The notes under the pieces: generated by a model
Database searches by the model: none
Told to the model about the DNA's origin: nothing
Seen by the model: only the letters and a program-made list of their open reading frames with translations
Translations under genes and position numbers: made by a program
Assembly (NCBI GenBank): GCA_039881045.1
Contig: JAYWVB010000003.1
Location: 992,001-1,056,000 of the forward strand
Reading direction: 5' to 3'
Source of the DNA: Chaetomium olivaceum
Lineage: Eukaryota > Ascomycota > Sordariomycetes > Sordariales > Chaetomiaceae
Length of the DNA: 64,000 nucleotides
Shown: positions 44,004-54,109 of the stretch, one piece after another
Layout of the letters: every line of letters starts with the position of its first letter
Position numbering within the stretch: the first letter of the stretch is position 1

Positions 44004-45123
44004 GGTGGGTGGTGATGGTTGGGTATGCGTGTAGTGATGAGATTTAGTTATATGAATGATGAGGTGGTTACCGCGGATATGAAGCTGTCAGATGCAACAA
44101 GCAAACTCCTGTTTATTTTCAAGAAGCAGAAATCTGAGGAAACGGCCTAGCTTTATACAGTCGCATGCAAGCCCAAGCAAGATCTTTACTTGCTTCACCA
44201 AATCACAATTTAGCCAATCCAAGGGTTACTTGACTCCTTTCATCGCGGAGCAAGGCATGCCACCTGTCCGGCTTGACCACCTCCTGATTTGCTTGCTCGG
44301 ATGTTGTGTTATAAATCAACAGCCAAGCTTCCTTTCGTGGGCCCAGAAGCGGAGGAGATGCCTTCTTGGCGAGCATAGGTACCGGTGTTTCCCTGGTTCT
44401 GGCGGCATATGAGCCGCTCGCTTATCTGTACTCCCGGTATCGTGTCTTGGCTGCATCATAATTCCTCCGTGTAGGGCTGAACTTCGGCTCGGAATCAGAG
44501 TTGCTCCGGGGAGTCCATCCGGATGGTAAGGTACCGAGTGTACAGTAATACCTTGATTGGACAATTGGTAATCTCGTAATCTCGCTCTCATAACACAGAC
44601 GACGGTCATTTTTTACAATTCTAGGTATCTAAGTACAGTACAAAGACCGAGGAGAAAACACAACGGAACGCTTTGGGCGACGGGGCATAGTCCGTAGATA
44701 TCCTGACGACGCACGATTACAGCCAATGCGTTTGAAGTTTGTCATAGTCTATTAGTGATACTGTCTAGCTAATTATAAGTAGCAACGTACAACTAAGACG
44801 CTGAAGCCTAAACCAGGCGTGGATGCTCCGCTGTGTCATGCCAGGATGACCCCAATCTGAAAAACCACCACCCATCCAGTATGACTATGCAAAAGACATG
44901 AGCAAACCAATGACTCGCTGTGCCCCAACCGTCAGTGCTCTCTTTGGTCGTCATGGCAAACCCTGCAGCTTGCTCGGACCTGCGCAGGATGCCAGAGACA
45001 GTGGTTACGCCCAAGGCGAAACACACCCGTCTCATGAACCTCCCGGAGCAGTCAGCTCTCATCATCCGGTTGTGCTTCGCTGTTTTGATACCATCAATAA
45101 CAAAAGCTAAAAGCAACCGCCGC
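44004..45123. other. Intergenic, no gene seen
   Basis: 1.1 kb between RidA (its promoter) and the rio1 3' end, both on the minus strand. Overlapping short frames only (44092-44412, 44316-44609), with no motif. Confidence 0.5.
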
Positions 45124-46701
45124 CTACTTCTTCTTCCTCGTCGTGGTGTTGACCAGTCTCTTCTTGACCGACTTGGGCATTTTGTCCTTGCGCTTCTCCC
45201 GCTTCTCCTCCTTGATAGCCAGCTTGTGCAACCGCTTCTCATCCTTGTCCTCGTGCTTCTTTCCCCTCGGTGCACCCTTGTCAAAGTGGATCCAGTCTTC
45301 ACCACCGCTACCCTCGCGGCTCAGGGCAGCATCGTCATCTGACCCCTCGTCCGAGCTCTGGGACCCCTCTTCGCTGGTCTTGTTGTTGCCGGCCACAACT
45401 TGCTGTGCCAGCATGTGCTTGTAGACCAACTCATCCACAGGCTTGTCGGCTTCCTTCTCGATGTCGTACACCTCGTCCAGGGTCTGGGGAATGTACTGGT
45501 TGCGGAAGACCTCGTTGTCGACCTCCAACTCGGCGAGGGCTTCGTCGGTCTCTGCGGCGGCGGGGCGAAGCTCGTACAGACGCTCGACTGCCTCCAACAA
45601 CCTTGGCCCGCTGACAGGGCCCTCGGGCGCTGTGATGAAGTTGAAGATGGCGCGGTCTGCCAGGGTATCGACGCCCTGGCGGCGGAAAAAGTCGCCCACG
45701 TTCTTGATGTCCTTGCGCAGGAACTCGAGCGAGTGCGGGTGGTCGTGCTCCACGGACTGGGATACGTCGATGATGTAGAGCTTCTTGTCATCGTACAGGA
45801 TGTTGTACTCGCTTAGATCGGCGTGGACCAGGCTGCAAACTTGGTAGAGGCGGCGCATGATGCATAGCAGCTGGACGTAAAGATTCCGCCACTGCTCGTC
45901 GACGTCATCGCCGGTGAGACGTGCGTCCCGCAGACGCGGGAAGGCGTAACCCCGCTTGTCGCCCAGGAACTCCATCACCAGCACGTGGAGCTTAAGCATG
46001 AGGGGTTCTGGGCAAGCAATCCCGGCGGCATGCAGGCGGCGAAGATTGCGGAACTCCTTCTCGGCCCAGCGCTGGACCATTTTCCGGTTGTTGCCTTTGT
46101 CGGAGGCACCCTTGAAGCGGTGCTCACCCACGATGTAACGCTCGCGGTCCTTGAAGACCAGGATGGCTGTCTTGTAGATCTTGATGGCGCGCTGGATGGG
46201 GATGCTGCCGTTGTCGTGATACTGCACGGCGCCATAGACATTGGCTTCCTTGCCAGTGCTGATTGCGCCGTGAACCTCACTGACCACGCCACGGTTGATC
46301 ATCTGCAGCAGGATCATGCGAGTGCGCTGGTCGAGGACGAGCTCGGCGGTGGCACGGTCCGCCTTGTCCTTGTCACGCTCCTGGGTCTGCTTGACATTGT
46401 CGAGACGGATCTTGGCGGCATGCTTGGACAGCTCGGCGACTTGGTCGTCGACACTCGCAAAGGTGTTTGCCGTCGGCTTCTGGGAGTTGGAGGCGGGAGC
46501 ACTCACGGTGGCTTGGGAGGTGGCACCATGAAGCTGACGCTGGCGGTTGTAGGACTTGGTGAGATCAGAAGAAGGCTTGTCCGGCAAGTCATTGTCGAAC
46601 TCATCGGCGGAGTTGAAGACGTCGTCCAGGTCGTTGTCGTCATCATGGTACAAGTAGTCGTCCGCCGGGGTGTCGGCAACGGTCGGTGGTGTGGATGCCA
46701 T
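45124..46701 (-). CDS. rio1: Atypical protein kinase/ATPase Rio1
   Basis: Single exon; 525 residues from the ATG at 46701 (an in-frame ATG at 46833 would add 44 residues with a usable context). The RIO kinase domain is complete: STGKEANVYGAVQY (flexible P-loop), RAIKIYKTAILVFKDRERYI (catalytic lysine), QRWAEKEFRNLRRLHAAGI, LVMEFLGDKRGYAFPRLRD, the catalytic loop LVHADLSEYNILY and the metal site IIDVSQSVEHDHP. An acidic N-terminal segment (DDYLYHDDDNDLDDVFNSAD) and a C-terminal Ser/Asp-rich then Lys-rich tail (EEKREKRKDK, KKRLVNTTTRKKK) match fungal Rio1. It acts in late cytoplasmic maturation of the 40S subunit. It is divergently transcribed from atg17. Confidence 0.95.
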   Translation of the reverse strand: MASTPPTVADTPADDYLYHDDDNDLDDVFNSADEFDNDLPDKPSSDLTKSYNRQRQLHGATSQATVSAPASNSQKPTANTFASVDDQVAELSKHAAKIRLDNVKQTQERDKDKADRATAELVLDQRTRMILLQMINRGVVSEVHGAISTGKEANVYGAVQYHDNGSIPIQRAIKIYKTAILVFKDRERYIVGEHRFKGASDKGNNRKMVQRWAEKEFRNLRRLHAAGIACPEPLMLKLHVLVMEFLGDKRGYAFPRLRDARLTGDDVDEQWRNLYVQLLCIMRRLYQVCSLVHADLSEYNILYDDKKLYIIDVSQSVEHDHPHSLEFLRKDIKNVGDFFRRQGVDTLADRAIFNFITAPEGPVSGPRLLEAVERLYELRPAAAETDEALAELEVDNEVFRNQYIPQTLDEVYDIEKEADKPVDELVYKHMLAQQVVAGNNKTSEEGSQSSDEGSDDDAALSREGSGGEDWIHFDKGAPRGKKHEDKDEKRLHKLAIKEEKREKRKDKMPKSVKKRLVNTTTRKKK

Positions 46702-46833
46702 GTCTCGAGAGAGGTGGTATTCTTTCTTGTATTGGGTTTTTGGTCTCACCAACCCTTGGCGTGCGAGGTTTTGACGATGACGCAGCTGGGTTCGCAGGCG
46801 CTGGTCGTCGTTGGAGCACCAGACAGGAGCCAT

Positions 46834-47835
46834 CTTGAATTTTTGGTGGGGTGATGGCTTATCTTATCGGGTCCGCGGGGGTCGGGGTGTTGTGGATTGG
46901 AGAAGGAGCTAACCAGTTTGGGAAAATACGTGTTCAAGTTGAAGAGTCGAAGTCGTGACAATGGACTTGGGCAAGTATGAGAAGAAAAGGGTTGGAGAAA
47001 AAAGTCGGAATGCCCCAGGGGGGACACACCAATATAAAACCTCATCTGGTTCTCGGACCTCTTTTGTGACTCATTTCTCTGAGCATAGACATCGACACTA
47101 AATGCATTATCGCCAGAGAGGTTCTCAAGGGCGTCGGCGTCGTGCCCGTGCGAGGTGTTGAGGGTTGACGAGAGGCATCTCTGGGTCGAGAGGTATGCAG
47201 GGATGCATTATCGCCTAGAGGTAAGATGATTACTCACCTACCTATGTAGGTATCGTATGGGACATATCGGTAGCGGGTTGCCAGCTGAGTGACATCAGGG
47301 CAATCACGGTTTTCAGGCTTCATGTGATGGATGGATTGATGGAAGGTTAAATTTATTTCAGAGCCTACACAGTAAGGAGGTTGTCCCGAGCCGAGCAAAA
47401 GGAGCCCCTCCACTGAAACATAGAGTGGGTCTCGCCTGAAGCTCGGGGCTGAGGAGCTGCTGTCTCCACTGGCGAGGCTGCAAGGCTTCCAGACACAGGC
47501 TTGCTTCTCCGTTCCACTTCAAGCCGGGAGACTGCGACCATGCATCCGTTAGGTCTCGCATGCAATCCCTCGTGATCTGTACTTTCAAGTTCAACCACCA
47601 AGGCCGTCCATTCTTTTTTCTTTTGCATCTTTTCGGCTCTCACCGTCCCACGCGATTCAACACCGCAGGGTTCCAACCAGGATGACGTAGCAGTGCTCGC
47701 AATTGCTTGCATTCCACCGCCCATCAATCCATTAATCATCAATGAATGCACTGACGTAGCATCCCTTTCTTCTCATCATCCGTCACCCATCATCCATCAT
47801 CCCTTAGCTGGTAACCCACGACAGAACGATCCGGA
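46834..47835. other. Divergent promoter region between rio1 and atg17
   Basis: About 1 kb with GCATTATCGCC repeated near 47100 and 47212 (a direct repeat with the word ATGCATTATCGCC). No gene is seen. Frames at 47365-47751 show no motif. Confidence 0.5.
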
Positions 47836-49391
47836 ATGTCTAGGCCAACCTCATCCGGCGAGCCCCGCTCCCGGCCAACATCATATCATGATCCTCCCTC
47901 CCCCGGCTTTCGCGCCGAAGATGTCCCCGTCGAAGTCTTGGTCCAGCACCTCCTCGCCGCCAAGCAATCGCTGTCGTCCATGGCGCTGGTTCTGCGCGCC
48001 AACGACCTGTCAACCAACGCCCGCCAAATACACGAAGAGTCGGTCGTGCTGAGCGCCCAGGCAGGTTTTCTGCGTCGGCTCATTGACGATGAGGTGCGCG
48101 TGTTGCAGAAGCTCCGAAGGGGCATGGAACATGCACACAAACGTGCTAGGCGCGAGTTTGGGAGGCTCATCCACGCGCTGGATGTCTCCAACGAGAAGCT
48201 TGAGAACACGATGCGGATGCTGCGGGAGACACGGGTCGACCCTGTATTTCGCCCGCCAGGTGAGGAAGGGAAGTTCTTGATAGATTTTGCCGACGTGGAC
48301 AGCGTTGAGGCGATGCGCGATACCCTGAAAGGGAGTATCGCCGAACTGCAGGTGAGTCACCCCCTAACGATCTCAGCAACAACAGCATCCATTGACCAGT
48401 TTGTGTGCAGGCCGCCCAAACATCCTACGACGGCGACCTCTTCCGCTTCGACGAGGACCTCCGCCTGCTCAACAAGAGCACAGCCGCCGCGCCCTCAGCC
48501 GACTCCCCCTCATCCTCCGCCTCCTACCAGCCGATCCCCCACCTGCTCGCCGCTCTTGCCGACCACTCCGAGGCCATGGCACAGCACCTGGCCTCGCTCA
48601 CGAACCATTTCGACATGTGCGTCAAAGCGGTCCGCGCAACCGAAGGTGGTGCCGCCCTCGCCCGCCGCCGCGCAGCCGAGGCCACCGACGACGGTGAACC
48701 CGTATCGATATCCGGGTTTATTACAGAACAGGAGTCACACCTGACCGAGCTCGAACCGATGGACCCGCAGGAGCTAGTCGAGATTGTACAAGTGGTCATG
48801 GAGGACGCGCCCGAGGTGGACGAGGTCGTGGCCGAGATCCAGGCGGTGCTGCAGCAGGCGGAGCAGGACTTTGAGACGCTCAAGGAGCAGGCTGATCGGA
48901 TCCGGGGAACGTGGGTGGCTACGCTAGGCGCGTTTCAGGTGCTTGAGGAGATCGGGGCGCGGCTGCAAAGCTATGTGGCCGCTGAGCACGAGTTTGAGCA
49001 GCGTTGGGAGGGTGAGAAGGATGTCATCTACGCAAAGCTTCAAGAGATGGATGGTTTGAAGGTGTTTTACGAGGGGTATGCGAGTGCTTACAGTAGTTTG
49101 ATGCTGGAAGCGGAGAGGCGGCGGGGAGTGGAGACCAAAATCCGCAATACGCTACGTAAAGCAAAGGAGAATGTGGATAACCTCGTCGAAGCGGACCGGA
49201 AGCAGCGGGAGTATTTCCGACAGGAAGTGGGCGAGTTTCTACCGACGGATCTCTGGGTGGGTATGAACAACCCGTTGAAGCGGTGGGAGCTGGCGCCAGT
49301 CCAGGAGGGCGGGGCTGCTTCGCAATCGCAAGACGAGTTGGTCACGCCCACCGTGGCTAGGCCGTCTACGGGAAAAGCACCAGCACGGTGA
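47836..49391 (+). CDS. atg17: Autophagy scaffold protein Atg17
   Basis: Two exons, 47836-48351 and 48411-49391 (intron of 59 bp, phase 0), 498 residues. The N-terminus has the conserved VPVEVLVQHLLAAKQSLSSM and LVLRANDLSTNARQIHEESV. The rest is almost wholly coiled-coil helix (VLQKLRRGMEHAHKRARREF, LVEIVQVVMEDAPEVDEVV, VVAEIQAVLQQAEQDFETL, VLEEIGARLQSYVAAEHEFE), ending with the typical FLPTDLWVGMNNPLKRWEL. Atg17 forms the crescent-shaped scaffold of the Atg1 complex (with Atg29/Atg31 in yeast), acting in the cytosol at the phagophore assembly site. Length is close to that of other filamentous fungi. A disordered tail follows. Confidence 0.93.
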
Positions 49392-49922
49392 TTGAATGGG
49401 TGGATACTCGTCGTTATTATCTTTATCTTTTGTATTATTAGGGACCGGCTGGATGGACGGCGGCGTTGGTTTTGGAGTACTTCCTTGGGGCATACCGGTG
49501 GGCAAGGCTGGGCAGTATGGCTGTAGTGTATTGATTTTGGAATACTGATATGATCCTATCTTCTCACTTGGTTCTTTGACTGTTGTTTCATGGTTGGAAA
49601 CAGCTTGATCCCTCTCGGAAGCCATGCCGATAAACATCCCGGGACGGCCCGGAGGTTGCGGCAGATCCACACCGCCGGGTGGATCCACTTACTTTCTTCG
49701 GCTTCCACTCGACTCCTTTCTTCAACAACACATCACACCACAACGACAACGACAGAACCGCCCGACTCTCATCAAACCGTCCCCGGATCTCAACCCCCCT
49801 CGAAAAACTCATTCTAACTTGAAACACTAACCCATAATTCACCCACCAAAATGCCACCCCCCACCACCACAACCAGAACCACAACCACAACCACACCCAA
49901 CGGGCCCAACCTCCCTCCAACA
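49392..49922. other. Intergenic, promoter of the quinone reductase-like gene
   Basis: About 0.5 kb with a C/A-rich leader (many ACCACAACC words) before the next ATG at 49923. The ATG at 49851 in the leader starts a Thr-rich stretch in the same frame. No separate gene. Confidence 0.5.
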
Positions 49923-51120
49923 ATGCCCCTCTGGTCCGCCACCTCCCACGGCACCCCCGCCAGGCCCTCACCTTCAACCCATCCCACCACCCTCTCCCTT
50001 CCCTGCCCCCCAACTCCCCCAACCTCCTCCTCCGCATCACCCACGTCGCCCTCAACCCAGCCGACCTCGTCTGCCTGCGCCTCCTGCCCGCCTGGCTGCC
50101 CTTCCGCCGCGCGCCCGTGCCGGGGCTGGATTTTGCGGGCGAGGTGGTTGCCCTGGGTGGGGGTGTGCCTGTCCAGCAGGCTGGGTTGAGGGTGGGGGAT
50201 CGTGTGGCGGGCGCGGTGGGGCTGGCGGGGGTTGCGGTGGGGGCGGGCACCCTGGCCGGGTGGGTGGTGCTGCATTGGGGGCTGGTGGCGAAAGTGCCGG
50301 ATGTTAGTGCTGCTGGGCTTTGGGGAGGGAGGGAGGCGGTCGGGGTGATGGGGATTGCGGGGCAGACGGCCTGTGCTATGGCGGGGAGGGTGGTTGGTGG
50401 TGGTGGTGGTGGTGGTGGTGGTGGTGGTGGTGGGAAGAAGGGTGAGGGCATGAAGGGCTTGCGGGTGTTGGTGAATGGGGCGAGTGGAGGGGTTGGGACG
50501 GTGTTGGTGCAGATTTGTAAGGGGATGGGCGCTGAGGTGGTGGTGGGTGTTTGTTCGGGGGCCAGTGAGGCTTTGGTTAAGGGGTTGGGGGTCGATGAGG
50601 TGAGTTTTTTGGGTGAGAGGCTTAAGCGGGGTGACTGACGGCGTAGGTGGTCGATTACCGGGCGCACAACCTCCTCGAGGAACACCTCGCTCAGAGGTTT
50701 GGAGAGGAGCAGTTTGACGCGGTGCTGGATTGCGTCGGCAGCCAGGCTCTCTACACAAATTCGCCGCGATACCTCAAGCCGGAGGGCAAGTTCATCAATA
50801 TTGTGGGCGGCTGGTCACAGGGCGTGGTGCCGTTTATCACAAACAAACTCAGGCCGTGCTTCCTTGGCGGAACGCCCCGGAGCTATGAACTCTTTCTTCT
50901 CAGTGCGTCGGGCGAAACTGCGAAGGAGGCTGCAGCCTTGGTTGAGCAGGGAATCATCAAGAAGGCGCTCATTGACTCGGTGTTCCCCATGGAGGAGGCG
51001 ATTGAGGTGCGTCTGAAACGTAGTTGGGTCGAACGGCATACTAACATCCGTCAGGCATACGAAAAGCTGGCGACCGGAAGGGCCAAAGGGAAGGTTGTCG
51101 TGGAGGTTGATAATAGTTGA
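49923..51120 (+). CDS. Quinone oxidoreductase-like medium-chain dehydrogenase, one-base frame break
   Basis: Exons 49923-50599, 50647-51006 and 51055-51120 (introns of 47 and 48 bp). The frame is MPLWSATSHGTP, then must shift by one base at the C5 run (49954-49958) to read RQALTFNP, ITHVALNPADLVCLRLLP, VPGLDFAGEVVALGGG and LRVGDRVAG. With one extra C the total is 367 residues. The cofactor fold is GLRVLVNGASGGVGTVLVQI (AxGGVG motif), followed by FDAVLDCVGSQALYTNSPRY and EGKFINIVGG. It belongs to the QOR/reticulon-4-interacting-protein-like branch, NADPH-dependent and zinc-free. A (GGT)12-13 run inserts a poly-Gly loop just before the Rossmann strand. The second intron is 48 nt with no in-frame stop, so its retention would be silent for frame. 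Confidence 0.75.
50396..50433 (+). repeat. (GGT)n microsatellite encoding poly-Gly
   Basis: An uninterrupted run of about 12 GGT units inside the reductase gene, ending in GGG. It lies between two folded blocks, so the encoded glycine loop is probably tolerated. Length variation between strains would be expected. Confidence 0.85.
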
Positions 51121-52247
51121 GAACCAAATGCTCTTCCTACGGCCCTTGTAGAACCTTGGGTCGTGACCGATACCCTTAACAGTGTTGGTGGAAGAATGTT
51201 GTAAGAGTATATTTGTTGCTACTGAGTTCGGGTAATGGTGGGAAATTCACACAACCCTAATTCTACGGATTTAATAATACAAATCGAGTCAGGGTAAATA
51301 CGTCTGGCCACTCAACCCCATGGCCGGTCGGGTTTGGCTGCTTGGTAATTACCTTAAACTGACTGCTTGAAAACACAAGACCTGGTATACTCAGACATTC
51401 GCGTATGGGTCTCGAGCCAAGCGTAGATTGTAAACAATCTGGGCTATGCATTTCACTTGACGACGTTTCTTTCTATTGTTTGTACGAACTTGGAATCAGG
51501 TTACGTCACGATCTCATCCTGGCTATGGTGTCAATGTGATTCACAAACGCAAGACGAGAAACACCAATCTCATTTCACATTCACAAAACAACACCGTTAC
51601 TGAAACATGGAAATGACTGAATTTCTTTCAAATTATCAAGTCTCAGATTGTGGGTGTCGAGGAACAAGTACTATACGTCTAGATGTGTTGGTCTTAGCAG
51701 ATATTTACATAGCTGAAGACAACGTGGGAGCTGCGGTCGACGGACTGAGAATCACTTCACCAAGCCTGCTTCTCACTCGTGTACAATATGCATTTACGTC
51801 AACCCTTGGTCACTTCACGGTGCTGGGGCGTTTGAGAAAGGAGTTGTATGTAGAAGCATAAGGCACCAATATACGCCACGGTAAACCTGGACCAACATGT
51901 AGCTCCTAGGAAACATAAATGCCACATACCTGCTTCGTCTGAACTGTTCGCTACAAAACGCGGTTGTTCGTGCTGACCATGTGCTCAGTCGCCCTAACTA
52001 TTGCCTTAAATAGGTGCCTCTGCCCCAGTCTTCCTCTCGGCCTCTCCCTCTCCCAACAACTTCTTCATAGCCATTGCCATCTATCTTGCCTTCTCATTGA
52101 CATTTCTTTTCCTATCGCTGTCTTGTCTTGCTATCCGACTCTCGTCTTTATCTTCAACCACCTACCCATCAAGACAAGAGCCTGTGGCCTACCGGCTTAA
52201 TTCGCTTCTTTTTATTTTTCAAACAACAATAATCGCCAAAACCGAAG
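51121..52247. other. Intergenic, AT-richer
   Basis: 1.1 kb between the reductase stop and the next ATG. The frame 51607-51861 has no motif and is not called. The final 200 bp is a pyrimidine-rich leader. Nothing else seen. Confidence 0.45.
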
Positions 52248-53679
52248 ATGTCGGCTTGCTCGGACGCAATGGAGACGGATGTAAACCCAGGGTTGGAAGT
52301 AAAGCAGGAGTCCGAGTCAGAGGTACTGGACGTGTAAGTCACATTGTTCTCTCAACTCAGGCAAGCACTAACTAAGGGATTCCTCAGATCTTTGTTGGAC
52401 GTTGTCCGAACGGGCCTGAAACGCGCCCTCCAGCTTGAAAGCCTTCACGACAAGTCAGTACCAGCAGCCAACTGTGCTCTCTCGTCCAAACTCGCTTTAC
52501 TGACTTCTACAATAGAGACTGGGAGTGGACTATGCTCGCATTGCTGACATCGGCGATCGCGAGAACGGCTGCGCAACGAGACATTGATCTTTCGGCTACA
52601 CCGGCGACGGTAGGCAGGTAAGTCCATCATTATTATCTTGAAAGAGGAGCTTCTTCGGGTTTAGAATGACAGCCTTCTCAAGCCTGCTCTACCCGTTGCC
52701 GACCCCCGGTCCCCCTGGCCCCAACCAGCGTCCCGCCGGGGCGGAGGCGTGATCAGAAAAGAAAAGAGAAAATCGTGTCCCAACCACTCGACCCAAACAT
52801 CTGCTAACAAAATCTCTTGATTTAGCGCCATCATGTCCGCAGACAATACCGTCTTAGAGATCCACCCATGGAGCGAGGGGGGAACCGAAGAACAACAAAA
52901 GGAACTGATAATCCAGCTCCGGTACCTCGCCGACATGATCGAAAACGCGGTCCCAGCGGCGCAGGAGGCGGGGTCCCCCTCGTTAACCCCCTCGCCCTCG
53001 ACTAAGACGGCGGCGACAGCGACTCCACCACCGCAACGCAGCAACGCCGACCCCAACCCCGACCCCAACCCCGCCACCAACCTCAAAACCACCCACCCTC
53101 CCTCCCCATACCGCCCAGGGACCTCGACCATGACCCTAGCGGAAGCGCGCTCTTTCTACGCGCACGTCGCGCAGCAGCAGCGCTGGCGCGGGAACCCGAC
53201 GACGACGACGACGACGGCGACGGCAGCAATGGCTCCCTCAGCGCGGACGCGGCCGTCGAGATCGCCTTTTCCATCGCGCAGACGCGCGCCCGCCGCGATT
53301 TTGGCGTCGAAGGCGTGCGCATTGCGACGTGGGATTCCGGGAGGGTGCAGAGGTCGAGGCGGGAGGACGGCGGGAGGGGTCAAGGGAGGGTTGGTGGTGC
53401 TGGTATTGGTGGTGGTGCTCGTGGTGGTGCTTGTGGTGGTGGTGCTCGTGCTGGTGGTAGTGCTGGTGGTGTGAGGAGGCTTAAGATTGGGGGTAGTGTT
53501 CGTGGTGGAAGGGGGGTGGTGTACAGCTTGGGCAACTGCGCCGTGTGGGTAACGGTTCTGGTGGTCCCCGCGGTGGCCCTAGTGGTGGCGCCTTCTCCGC
53601 TGCGGGTGCTGGTAGTGGTTCTTCTGGTGGTGGTGGCACTTCTGGACGCGTTAAGATGGACGACAAGATGGAAGAATAG
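52248..53679 (+). CDS. Unknown protein with Gly-rich C-terminus, frame breaks near 53195 and 53511
   Basis: Four exons by my reading: 52248-52333, 52388-52453, 52516-52617 and 52826-53679 (introns of 54, 62 and 208 bp). The joined start is MSACSDAMETDVNPGLEVKQ with SLLDVVRTGLKRALQLE, DWEWTMLALLTSAIART, and then MSADNTVLEIHPWSE with LIIQLRYLADMIENAV. Exon 4 changes frame twice: at CCC (53195-53197), from QQQRWRGNP to DDDDDDGDGSN, and at G6 (53511-53516), from GSVRGGRG to GQLRRVGNG. Adding one base at each gives 369 residues ending in RVKMDDKMEE. The C-terminal third is Gly/Ser/Arg-rich (RGG-like). I know no family; nuclear or RNA-associated roles are only suggested by composition. The Thr/Val-rich translation of 53315-53782 is the wrong frame. 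Confidence 0.55.
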
Positions 53680-54109
53680 CGCTGGGACGTCGGTCGGACA
53701 GGGAGAGCTACGAAGCAGTCGGGTTCTTTTCGTTTCTTTTTCGTCCCCTCTCAATGACCTCTATATTTGGGTTTTCACGTAACCTTTTAGCAGGAGTATA
53801 TCACCTACCTCTCTCTACTTCTCACTCAATTTCTGGAGATAACAGTCAGCCGCGTTTGACTAGTACACATTTCAAACGAACAGTTATGACGATGGGAAAT
53901 CATGAACTGACAAGAAAAGGATATCAGAGCCGTATCTACATCGAACACATTTGCACCATTTACACCAGATATGCAAAGCCTCCGGGGCGTGAATCACGCT
54001 TGTGGCTTGCCTGCCTGTCCGACCTCAGTGAACCCAGATTTGGCCATGTGAACACCACATCCGCAAACACCACCCAGCAAAACCACCCTCCCAACCAAAC
54101 ACCACCCCA
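53680..54109. other. Intergenic, convergent
   Basis: 0.43 kb between convergent stops. No feature beyond the 3' ends. Confidence 0.5.

Noticed and set aside
45985..46854. Plus-strand 289-codon open frame across rio1
   Set aside because: It is antisense to the kinase domain of rio1 and has no start context or domain.
49588..50685. Long minus-strand open frame (365 codons) opposite the quinone reductase gene
   Set aside because: It is Pro/Arg-rich antisense of a GC-rich coding region and has no motif, while the plus strand shows clear reductase blocks.
53315..53782. Val-rich hydrophobic C-terminus of the Gly-rich gene
   Set aside because: It results from reading past the G6 run in the wrong frame; the shifted frame gives a Gly/Ser-rich tail ending in DDKMEE.
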